A program made the position numbers and the translations under genes. A DNA stretch of 49,424 nucleotides from Amoebophrya sp. A120. Lineage: Eukaryota; Sar; Dinophyceae; Syndiniales; Amoebophryaceae. The DNA lies in the NCBI GenBank assembly GCA_905178155.1, contig CAJINV010000003.1:8108245-8157668 (forward strand), written 5' to 3'. The notes beneath the pieces are model-generated. The model did no database searches. It worked only from the letters and a program-made list of their open reading frames with translations, and had not been told where the DNA came from. Positions 33,201 to 43,600 of the stretch are shown one piece after another. Every line of letters begins with the position of its first letter. Position 1 is the first letter of the stretch.

Positions 33201-34123
33201 AACCAAGTTTGCGCCCGCGGGCAACGCCGGCGATGAAAATTCCGATGACAGCAGGTCGCGTTCGCGGTCCTCGTCTCGGTCTCGCTCCTCCCGGTCGTCA
33301 TCCTCCTCCCGCAGCCGGCGTCGAGCGCGCAGCGGATCGAGCTCCAGGTACTTGTTACCTTCTGACGTTTACTAGTGTGCAAAACTCGTTTGGATAGCAA
33401 CTTTTTCGCGGTGTAGTTTTCTCGTAGCCAAGTAGAAGCTATTTGTTTTTACGAGACTACTTCATCCGAGCATTGTTACTCAAGTTCCCTCTTGCCCCCC
33501 GTGAATAAGAAATCTCCATCTTTTTTCGTCGACCAGGTCCAAATCTTCCCGCTCGTCACGTTCGCGGTCTAGCAGAAGTTCACGATCACGCAGCTCGCGT
33601 TCCCGTTCCGACAGTTCCCCTATCCTCAGTAAAAACGTCTCTTCCCCCATATTTGCTCATAGAAATCTGCATGCCTAAAATGTTGCCCATGCGCAGCCCC
33701 GTGCGGACGCAGAGCATTTTGGAATGCAGTCTGGGCATCAGGAGAAGATGATAACGATCGATTTGTGAGACAGACAGACTTGACTGCAATATTAGCTAAC
33801 CACAAGGACTTCGCAACTGATCCAAAGTTTTGAATGCGCAACAGCTAAGATGTGGATGACTCTTTGGCGTGTGTAGCAAAACTGCCAGCTAGCCTGTATA
33901 TGGGGTGCAGACGTTTTCACTGAGGATATTCCGGTCGGGCTCGCGATCCCCTAGTCGCGCAGCGGCCTCGTCTGCGCAGGAAGTAGACGGTCCTTCCGCG
34001 CAGGGTGGGTCTGCACCTGCCACCAACGCTGATGGCGTGCGAGCAAACGAAACCGAAGGAGCCGCTCTGCCGGCGGAGGCAGCGCTCCGCGGCGCTCTGC
34101 AAACCTACGACGACGAGCTTTGA
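27268..34123 (+). CDS. Giant Arg/Asp/Ser-rich nuclear protein, about 1,780 aa (5' end incomplete)
   Basis: Exons <27268-27451, 27621-28648, 28914/28915-31001, 31193-32729, 33124-33347, 33537-33620 and 33929-34123 join in consistent phase. No Met precedes the first exon in frame, so an upstream exon is missing. The N-terminal 1,000 residues are RD/RE/RS-rich (GRERDRDRNRERDRERT, later RRSRSRRGHREPERERRR). A more ordered island follows the 31002 intron: RELLLYMFGFIGDIPTPF through PVYVPRIGKGKFF. It is followed by Lys/Ser/Gly-rich sequence with a repeated phrase (VAGCETPP, IAGCETPP). A second island, FETASLYEGFLASDLRNRW, precedes a pure RS domain (RSRSSSRSRSSRSSSSSR). RS and RD domains are typical of splicing and mRNA-processing factors, so nuclear-speckle localisation is likely. 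I do not recognise the family. An introner element interrupts it twice. Confidence 0.75.
28648..28918 (-). mobile_element. Introner element, family A, reverse orientation
   Basis: Element 28653-28913 (261 bp, the same length as the copy at 12414) lies between perfect 5-bp repeats GGACA. Its interior is the reverse complement of the 12414 copy: CCAAAAGCTGTCCACTTTCG here against CGAAAGTGGACAGCTTTTGG there. Both ends carry the GTCTGGGTCTGGAAG inverted repeat. Removal restores the RD-rich frame from KSAKKKD to TNDDKNRA. The first two bases cannot be GT. Confidence 0.92.
33615..33933 (+). mobile_element. Introner element in the RS domain
   Basis: Element about 33621-33928. It opens TATCCTCAGTAAAAACGTCT and closes with the complementary AGACGTTTTCACTGAGGATA, with similarity continuing inward (CCCCCATAT against ATATGGGG). 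The flanks TTCCC and TTCCG are probably an imperfect duplication. No GT donor in the right phase exists. Joining DSS to RSGSRSPSR requires a non-canonical pair such as CT-AT. Confidence 0.8.
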
Positions 34124-36030
34124 GGAGCCATGAGTCGTTCCTCGTTGTTCCTACACGAAAAAAACGCCCTTGTTGTTACCCTCGTCTTCCGCAACTTCTT
34201 GTTGCTTTTCCCGAGTACCTTCGACGGAGCTGCTACTTGTGTATAGATACGAGGAGCTAGTCAACGTAAAACGCGGGATCTTCTTGGTTTATATACGGAA
34301 GTTTGTGCTGAAGAGCGAATATTCAATACGCGTAGAAAACTACAGTCTATATACAAACAACTTCGAAAAACAGCACAACGATCAAATTGACGTAGAATGT
34401 CAAGCCTCGATATCGATATCCAACGACAACTGGAAACAAGCCTTCATTTGATACTTCTTTCTACTCGACCAAAAAATGAACGGCAGCGAAGTGGGCGTTG
34501 TCATGAAGATACCTCATGGCTCTTCCTGTACATCCAAGGTTCTTTGACTAAGTAATGACTTTGCGTATCACAATATGTCGGACCTGTCTTCTATAAGTAC
34601 TTGCACTTCATCTTGCTAAGGCTATATTCTTCCCGCTGCACGACGACGACAACCTTGTCACCTGAATTTTGGCAAGGGCGACTATCTGATGTTGCGTTTT
34701 CTCTAAAAACGTACCTACGGGGTGTACAACGAACTACAACAAAGCATGCGTGCACTACTACTACCTGCGTCCGGAACTACGCTAAAAATTCGCAGACCCT
34801 CTCAAAGTGGACAAGAATGGCGTGGTTGCTTGCGGAGTGCGAATGAACAAGGAAATGACTATAGGCAGTTGGATTGAGCTCAGCAACCACAAAATCCTGA
34901 ATTCCACCCTATTTTGGCGACAACATCCACCAACAATTATAACCACTTCCAGCACGGGGTCCTTCGTGGCAACAAGCATGGATGAATGACTAAGGCGACG
35001 CCGATGCAGCTGCTTCCATCCCGGAGGTTCTGGATTTGCTATATACCAACTAAGTTGTACTTGTACATCTCACACTGATATGTTTTGCGACTCAATGAAT
35101 TCTTGATATAATCGTCTGCTCAGATATGCTCTCTACGTATTAATTTAACGGAGCGCGAGCGCCACGCCCTTGTTGAATACGCAAGTGATAATTGCGTGAA
35201 ATTTTGATGTCGCATGTTTGTTCTACAGATTGTTCATATGCATTTGAGAGTGTGAACTTTCCGGATGTCTCTGCTGTAGTACCCGAAAAGTTACTCCCCA
35301 GTATCGTCAATGTTTTCGTCTTTGTGAATTAGTGTGGAATGAAAACATGGAGCGGTCTGGTCCACTGGAGTTTTCTTAGATGTGCGGCAACAAGAGACAG
35401 GCTTACCCTTGCGAAGATCTTTCTGCCAGTAAAAGCTATACACACATTCTGACCTTTGAAATCCAAAAACTGAAACGCGGTCTTTCTCTTTTCGAAAAAA
35501 TCACAAAAGATCGGCTAAGGATGATCGCTCTTGACGCAGCTTTGGAGCTATTACGCGCAGCCACGCGATCTTTTTCAAATTCCTGATAAAGTGCAGAAGA
35601 AGTACGAGATCTAGCCGCTGAAGCAAGGCGCACGAACTGGAAGAATTTTTATCGACTTTTGATTCGTTTTCTCCTGGCGATGGAGAGCGAGCTCCATTTT
35701 GTTTTCATCCTTTTCTTTGTTTTCTAGCAGGTGGCTCCTCGCTCCTTTGATCTTGACGACTTAGACATTTACTTTATTTACCAACCATTTTATCGATCTT
35801 GTTCTTGTGATGCCATTTCACGACATTCACTGTTTGTTAATGTTTCACGGGAATCCATCCTGACTGGCATATAGGAGCTCAATCTGGTAAACTACTTTCA
35901 TATTCATTTTTTTGGTTTCAATAAAGGGACGATTACTTCTATGCGGCCTTGTTCGCCTTCTCTCGAACGTCTATTCTGATAAATTGGCGAAGAATTTGTA
36001 TCATCGAAGAGGCGCAAAATAAAGATAATC
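34124..36030. other. AT-rich intergenic region
   Basis: About 1.9 kb with no gene I can support. Frames at 34170-34451 and 35380-35586 are open but lack codon bias and any motif. The 5' UTR and promoter of the next gene should lie at the right end. Confidence 0.5.
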
Positions 36031-39000
36031 ATGTCGGACGTGGATGAGCTACTGATTTCCTCGTCCAATGAGGAGCATGTGAAAGATGACGCGGTCTCCG
36101 GCGACGACAGAGTCGTCGAGGGGAGGGAGGCGGCCACGGGCGCTGACAAAATGTCGGATGTAGATGAAAAGGAGGAGCAGTACGATGAGGATGACGAGCC
36201 TGCTGCAGGGTCCGCTCGGAAGGCAAGTGGAGCGACGAGTGACGTTGAGAAGGAGTCAAAAGCAGCAGATGATGTCGTCGTTTCGGCCGCTGGTCAACAA
36301 CAAGATGGGGAGGAAGAACCTGCTCGCGCCCCGAGACATTTTCCCGGGGAAATCGCGAGCTCGTCCCACATGAGTCTGGAAAAGAAGGAGATGCTGCGCA
36401 GGCGGCTCGAGGAAGCAAAGGCCAAAAGGGCGGGGCAAGTCAAGAAAGCTTGTAGTACATGCTTCTGCACTTTTGCTGTTTGATATAATGTTCTTTGGGG
36501 TACCAGTACCGCTGTACAGAAGTCAAACTACAATCTGAATGTGGAAGCATAGATCATACGTAGCGAATATGTACTATTTTTGTGTTACGATCATGATATT
36601 GTTAATTTTCTTCAACAGCAGCCGGAGAAGCTGGCGATCCGAAGGACCGAAAGCGGAAGACCTCTGGCGCGGAAGGACAAGACGGTGAAAGAAGCCCACG
36701 CTCGGTACCACACGTTGTTTCGTTTACAGTGCCGTTTCGAGCGCAGTTATTGTGATTTTTTATCAATTTCAATATACAATTTGCACGAAATGTTTCCCGG
36801 TGGGGCAGTCTATCGTGCAAACTATGAGTCAGGATCTGAAGTACTAGAACAGTGAAGACAGCAAATTATCAGAAGAAATGGAATACAAACAACAGCCGGA
36901 GAGCACCATGCGGGTACGAGGCAGGGGCCGGCACGAAAAAAAGAATAAGGGACCGGTTGTCTTGAAATCTCGGGAACAGGTTATGCGAGAAACCGGAAAA
37001 CCCAGGCCGGAAATTATTGGCGATGAATTTCAAGGTTAGTCTTAGTCCAACTTCCCCCTTGTCTATAGTCGTTTCAAGTCGAGTTCCTTTACGAGGGGAC
37101 CTCTTTGCCATGCATTTCCAGTTAAGTTTCATCATACATAGTGAATGCTCATTGATTTATCGTCAAGTTCTACTTCTACTATGCTGCATGCTCACTGTAG
37201 CGAGAAAAATTCTGTTGTGGATAGAAAGCAAACACTTAATCATTTTTTACAACTCCTCTGCCAGGTTACAGCTTTGTCTCAGCGCCTCCCCCCGTTGCGC
37301 CGACTCAGCAGATTTATTCCGTCTTACCGCCGTCTTTGCCCCGCGACACCCTGATTGCGGTACAGGAGACTGTTTCCTTTTTTTTTGTGTTGGGAGTGTA
37401 TAAAGTTAAAAGATGAACCAACACGTTGTAAATCAATACTGGCTTGGTACTAGCAGAGACACAGGACGAAGACAAAGAGACTGGGATATTCGGGTTGAAA
37501 GGCATTGATTGATAGTGTACGCTTACTTATTTCATCAACATACCTCAGGTCACTTTAGAGGACGGGCGAAAGGTATTGACCCATGCAGGGGAGCGCATTC
37601 CGCCGTCAGAGCTCGCGACACTGCCGGTCGTGATAACGCGAAACAAGCGCAAGAAGCGGTCCAAGTCCTCGTCGAACGGAGAACCGGGGGACGCGGTCGT
37701 TGTGAAAAAAAAGAAGAACAAGAAGGCACAGCACTCGTCGGACGACAGAGACGAGGATCGAAATCATCGGATGAAAAACGACGACGAGGATCGCCGAGAA
37801 GACGAGGAGCGCCCGCGGCGGTCGGGCATTGTGCTGAAGAAGGCGAGGAACCGGAAAAACAGTGTTCAGCGAACAAATGGAGTAGACGCAGCGGACGAGG
37901 ACGAGAGAGTGAAAAATAATCAATTTGGCCGCGCGGACAACCGTGACAGAAGGGGCGATCACAGCCGGGGACGGGGTGGGGACGACAACAAGGCCAGACG
38001 GGGGGCGGGACACCCGCACGAGCCCAGCAGTCCGGCGCGTGAGGGCGGCCGGCTCCGAGACGGCTACAATGGCAGTAGGCAAGGGCATGCAGCCACGGAA
38101 AACAGGTCGCGGCACGGGTCGAAGCACAATCAGGACGTCGATGTTGGCGGTGGCAGAAAGCACGCGCGGATGCGCTCGAATTCTCGGGGGGCCGCACGAA
38201 AGCCGTCCGTGAAGCGAGACGAAGTCGTCCCCTCGAGGAACGCTAGATCAAAACAAAAGGCTCGGTCGGCCTCCGAGGACGGTGACTTTTTTCGCGGTAG
38301 CTCCGCGAAGCCTTTGGCGAACCACCGCGGGCGGCGTTCGCGGACGCCGGCAAACCGACGTGGTGGGTACTCGCCGCGCGGCGGGGGGCGAAGGAACAAC
38401 CATTCTCGGGGCCGCCGCGACTCCCGCGATCGCGGGCGGAAGGGCAATGGGTACAACAACCGCAACACGGTCGGGGGCTACAACGGCGGTGGTCGCAACA
38501 ACTTCCGCGGGGGCAACTACAACAACCGAAACAACCGGCGCGGTGGAGGCGACTCGCGAGGGCGCAACCACCGAAACAACGACTCTCGGGGTCGGGGGCG
38601 CGGCCGCACGGGTGGTCACCGCAGCCGATCGCGTTCCAACAAGTACAATAACCAAACGCGGCGATCTCCGCCTCGCGTCGAGCAGCGATTGCCGCCGGTT
38701 CCCCGCCGTGATTTTTCCACTTTCCCAAGCGCAGGAGGGGCAGTTTCCCTTCCTGCGGGGACGGACAACAAAAAGCCCGACCCCGCCCCGGCGCAGCCAA
38801 ACGTAGCAGACAGCACCGCGGCTCCGCCGGCCGCAAACAACGCGGAAACCAAATCCCCCGGCCGGACCAGCGAAAAGAACCGGAGGAACTCTAGGTCCGG
38901 CTCGCGGTCCCGGTCGCGGTCCCGGTCTAGCAGCAATAGTTCGAGGTCGTCTAGCAGCAATAGTTCCAACGCAAGCGGCAAAAAGCACTACTGTGTCGGC

Positions 39001-39543
39001 AAGCGGATGTCGCTTATCAACCTGCAGGGTCACAAGGACTTGAACGGGGTAAGTACTTACTATACTTCGAGCTTGATTGTTTTTTTTTTCGGAGCGATCC
39101 ATTCCGCGTAGTTGCGACGGATGATATCGCTAAGTCAACAATCTGAAGATTCCCTGAACATCAAACGGAATAAAGAAACCTTACACGACCAACTACATGC
39201 AACCATTCAGGTAAAAGGCACGGTGTTGATGAAGGTAGGCATCAAATTGCGGGTGGCGTTAGACAACGGGCGTGAAGTGGTGGTGCAGCGGCGTAACTGT
39301 GGATTCCATTCTCCTTTACCTGACGACGTGGAAAAGGAGTTTCCTGGCGCTCCAGCTGTTGGTGCAGCACCGGATACGACAACTGCCACGGCCGCCCAGC
39401 CACCGGCCGGCGAAAGCGGCGAAGCGAAGACGGGCGAAACCAAGGTAGAGCAGGCATCGAGCGATGACCGAAAAGATACCCGCACTTCGTCTTCCGCCTC
39501 TTCCCCCGCGAAGGACGTCTCTATCCCATCTAAGTCGAACTGA
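36031..39543 (+). CDS. Arg/Gly/Ser-rich protein with C-terminal LNG-type beta-barrel motif, about 867 aa
   Basis: Exons 36031-36438, 36619-36704, 36853-37034, 37265-37359, 37549-39048 and 39211-39543 join in frame through GT-AG introns. Exon 2 could be read in another frame; the chosen one has higher GC3 and a normal donor. The N-terminus (MSDVDELLISSSNEE) is very acidic. A helical Glu/Lys segment, a short ordered Pro-rich block (GYSFVSAPPPVAPTQQIY) and a Lys-rich segment follow. Next comes a long RGG, RS and Asn-rich domain (GGYNGGGRNNFRGGNYNNRN). At the C-terminus VGKRMSLINLQGHKDLNG|V, spliced to KGTVLMKVGIKLRVALDNGR and EVVVQRRN, fits the small SH3/KOW-like pattern GxRVxLxxL...LNGxxGxV...VxLDxG common in dinoflagellate proteins. 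RNA binding is likely; the specific role is unknown. Confidence 0.75.
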
Positions 39544-40629
39544 GGCACGGGTCTTTCACCAATATCGGGGAAAAATGGAGACTGACCTACCTAGGTGCAG
39601 CGAGCCTACCTAGATGCTAGTTGATCGCTTTCTGGACTTGGCCCATAGTTGTAATATTTATGTATTCTTTTCTAGTAGCTTGACACGACCGCGGGTGCGG
39701 GATGATGATGATGATGATGATGATGAGAAGGGGGCGTTTGGGTTTCATTCAAAACACAGGGAGCGGAAAGAACAATCTTTTCTTGAGCTCCTCTTTTGTT
39801 CTGTCGCGTATCATGTTGTACCTCGTACCTATACAGCAAACGCCGATTTTCGAATTTCACTCATCTCCCTCCGTGAATAGAACAGCGGAGGTAACTTGCC
39901 GCATCACTAACTGTCGCGTATTCTCAACACCCCCGCGCGGCGGACACAATCTCGCTTGGGTGGGAAAACGAAAAAGCAATCATCTAACGACCACTTAGCA
40001 CGTGAATCTTAAACGACTACACATCGAAAATGCGAATGCGTGAGACGCATTGATATGTATCAACAGCGTTCTCGCCAAATCTTGCAGCGACGGAACCGAC
40101 TGCATTCTTGTTTCCGCCTCGTTCTTGGTTTTCAAATAATGACCAGAGGACCGCTCTCCTCGCGAAAAAAAGAGAGACGCAAAAGATGCAATTCCTAACC
40201 TCAGGCTCAGCAAGATTACGGAAAGTCTTAGTAGAAGAAATGATGACGGAGCGTACGCAAATAATTGTAAGAGAGGAGGCCAACGCGAACGCCAACGCGC
40301 GGTTGCTTGAGAGTTGCCAAAGGTTGATGTGCTTTTCGTCCATTGTGTTTTCGAGAAACAGTTTTTTCAACTTTAGAACCTTCCTGTAGTCACGTGTAGT
40401 TACACGGCCATTTGTCAGTTGGCATGTGGTGATCTTTGCATATTGATGGTGACGCTGTAAGTACCATATTTATACATTTTTCATTTCTATGGCGTATCAC
40501 AACGCGTCTACGTTCGCGGCAAGTCGACCCGAATTGTTGGGATGATTTTTTGACGCGGTGGCGTCAGTCAGGCCCAAGACAAAGACACCAGACGTCTTTT
40601 CACAGTGCGCCTTGGGTCAAACTTGTCTG
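39544..40629. other. Intergenic region with GAT microsatellite
   Basis: About 1.1 kb with no supported gene. It contains (GAT)9 at about 39701-39727. A possible 5' exon of the carboxypeptidase gene may lie at 40436-40560, where frames are open, but I cannot place its start. Confidence 0.55.
39701..39727. repeat. (GAT)n microsatellite
   Basis: Nine uninterrupted GAT trinucleotides in noncoding sequence 160 bp downstream of the preceding stop codon. Confidence 0.95.
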
Positions 40630-43600
40630 ATGCGGCCGCAATCTGGATCAGCTTCCTCGGATTCTTGTCCGTGTATCGACATCGAGCCGGGGCCACCTGT
40701 AGAGGGCATGAATTCAGTAGGGGCAACAAGAGAAGCCACCGAACCTTCGCCGAAACCCGGGGAAACCGGTCCTGTCGTTGTTCGGAAAGATGACTTCTTG
40801 CCTGGAAACCGCAAAGACGGCATCGGAAGAAATGCTGTGCCCACTGCCAAATGGAGGGAAGATAAAGATGAAGCTCTCGGCGATTATTCCGGGGAACGAA
40901 ATGTCCTTGATGTCGAGGACTCTTCGCCCCCTACCACGGAGCCGTTTCTCAAGGCGGTTCTCCGGAGTTACGGTTGCTTTGTCGGGAGACACCCCAATGT
41001 GGTGTTTTTTCTTGTGCTGCTTTTCTACGTGCAGATGCTGAAGTATGCAATTTCCAGCGCTGCGGGGGCTGGCGACACCCAGAACATAGGACCTGCACAT
41101 CGGCACGATGCTGGAGCTATCAAAGGCAAATATGTCTGGGTCTGGAAGATAATTGCCAGGCTTGTCATGCATATTTTGCATGGCCCATGATGCCTGTAAT
41201 GTATAACCTGGCGCCACAGATTTTGAGAGGGCTTTCTGATGCGTATTGTTCCGCATGAGAAATACTGCCCTCTCCGCGTAGCACAAACTGGACTTCTCCT
41301 TTATTATTGCTGGTTATGCAATACAGAGTTTTTTGGAAAAATCCAAAGACCGCATCACATATTTGCATTTCATAGGAGCCCGAAAGTCTCAGCAGGGTCC
41401 GGCTCTTTTTGAGCCGGGAAGAGGTCGGGTGGATTATTGGGAAGGTATGATATTATATCGCAAGAAAAAACTGTTTCACTGTAGACTTGTGATGCATAAA
41501 CTGGAACACAGAACTATTTGTCTTGCTACACCTACAAGACCGTGACTCTTTCAGGGTGTTTTCCCTTTGGAAGGGAGCATGGCAAATTTTCTGTGTCATG
41601 TGTAAGAAACTTGTGATGCAGATCTTGCAAAACCATCACAGTGAAACAGTTTTGTCGTGGGATATAATATTAATTTCCGGCCGCTGTAAAAGTGAAAGTA
41701 AAATGTTGATATTGCTTCCTGATGGAAGATGTTGTTTTACGGAACAGGTATTCCGATCCTGAGAAGGCGCTCTTTCGGAACATTTTCTCTCCACCAAATA
41801 AGATGCGTTTTGTCATGCGAAGATGGCATACTAAAAATGAAATTCCAGGGCGGCATATCACAGGAAGAAAGTGTTGCAGTTACACATTTGTTGGAGTTTT
41901 AGTTACACATTTGTTGCAGTTAGTCCGGGGGCCAGACACGATGGATTCATAAGTGGATAAACTATATCCTGTGCAAAAGTATCGCACTCGTATAAATGCA
42001 TTACAAATTTCCCCAGCATGAGAAATAAAATTTGTCATGCGGATTTACCGTAAGAAAAGAATTTGTAATGCATGATGCTGAAGTATGCAATTTCCAGCGC
42101 TGCGGGGGCTGGCGACACCCAGAACCTGAACAGCAGAAAAGGGGCTTTCGCACTATTTGAGGTTCCGAAATTTGTCATGCTAACAGTGCTTACGAACAAT
42201 GTGTGAATTAGGTATTTTGCATTACACATGAGGAGGAGGGGGAGTTGTGCACTTCCATACTGCTTTATCGCGTACACGTATCCGTACACGTATTCTTCCC
42301 TCCGCACCCTACTCCGCATATCAGATGCAAATATGTCTGGGTCTGGAAGGTTGCAAGTTGTCATGCAGATTTTCCATGACCCATGAGGTCTGGAATGCCG
42401 GACCTAGCACGACAAACTCTGCGAGGTCTCTGTCATGCCTATCCTGCATGAGAAGTTACTGCCTTCCGGACCCAGACATATTTGCAGTGCATACCGCACG
42501 ATCCAAACCGACGAGCAGTACGCGGAGAAAGCGAAATTGATGCGGAGACGACCGTATCCTGTGCAAAAGTATCGTACCCGTGGTAGTAATTGCGTTTATG
42601 CATTGCAAATCTCCATCTGAAGGTAAAACAGCATGACAAACTCCATATGTCATGCTGAGCTAATTTGTATTGCAATTGCTACTACTACGATACTTTTGCA
42701 GTTCATAGACCGCTGTGCCAAACGCTCGGCCGGGCGGAGGTGGATCTGTTGTCCATCAGTAATTGGACCGTCCCGAGAGAGGACAAACGGTACGTCGTCA
42801 TTTCCTCCCGCGTCCACCCGGGTGAGGCAAACGCGTCGTGTATCCTGTGTAAAAACGTCCACACTTCTGCATAGTTGTCATGCAAATCCGCCATGACAGA
42901 AAGATTTGTGATGCCCATCTCCATGACAGGTATTTCCAATCGTCTTTTGACATTTGTAAGGCTGTGAACAGGATGAGAAAGCGGCTTTCTCATGCGGCTT
43001 CCCTTGCTACTCAGCACTACACTGCAGGTGAAAACTTGTTATGCGCAACTCCTAAAACTTGGAGATTTGTGTTGCAGATTTACCAACTTGACTATGAAGT
43101 GGGGACGTTTTTTGTCAGGATATCGTGGTTGATGCACGGGTTTCTGAACTTCATCCTCTCCAACACCCCAGAAGCGCAGGTGCTGCGGTCGCACTTCATC
43201 TTCAAAATCGTGCCGATGCTGAACCCCGATGGGGTGATTTCCGGGAACTACCGGTGCAGTCTCGCGGGTGTGGATTTGAATAGGCAGTGGCGGTTCCCGG
43301 ACCCGGTTTTGGTATGAAAGTGCACAACTCCCTCTGCCCCTCATTTGTCATGCAAAATTCCAAATCCACCCTGCGCCTGTTAGCACGGGTGCAGATGCTG
43401 AAGTATGCAATTTCCAGCGCTGCGGGGGCAGGCGACACCCAAAGGGACACGTTCGAGGCACGTTTCACCCTGTGCGGCGGCACAACGTTGTAAAAACGTT
43501 CTGTGAAGGAAGTACTCAGAGATCTCCACAACGACCGAAAACGACCGAAAACGACGATCCTGTAGTTCTACTTGATGCAGGCAAGAACACTGTTGGTACA

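Noticed and set aside
36619-36704. Alternative frame for exon 2 of the RGG-rich gene (EAGDPKDRKRKTSG)
   Set aside because: It also splices in phase if a GTAGTA donor is used upstream, but it has lower GC3 than the chosen frame. Kept as a possible alternative.
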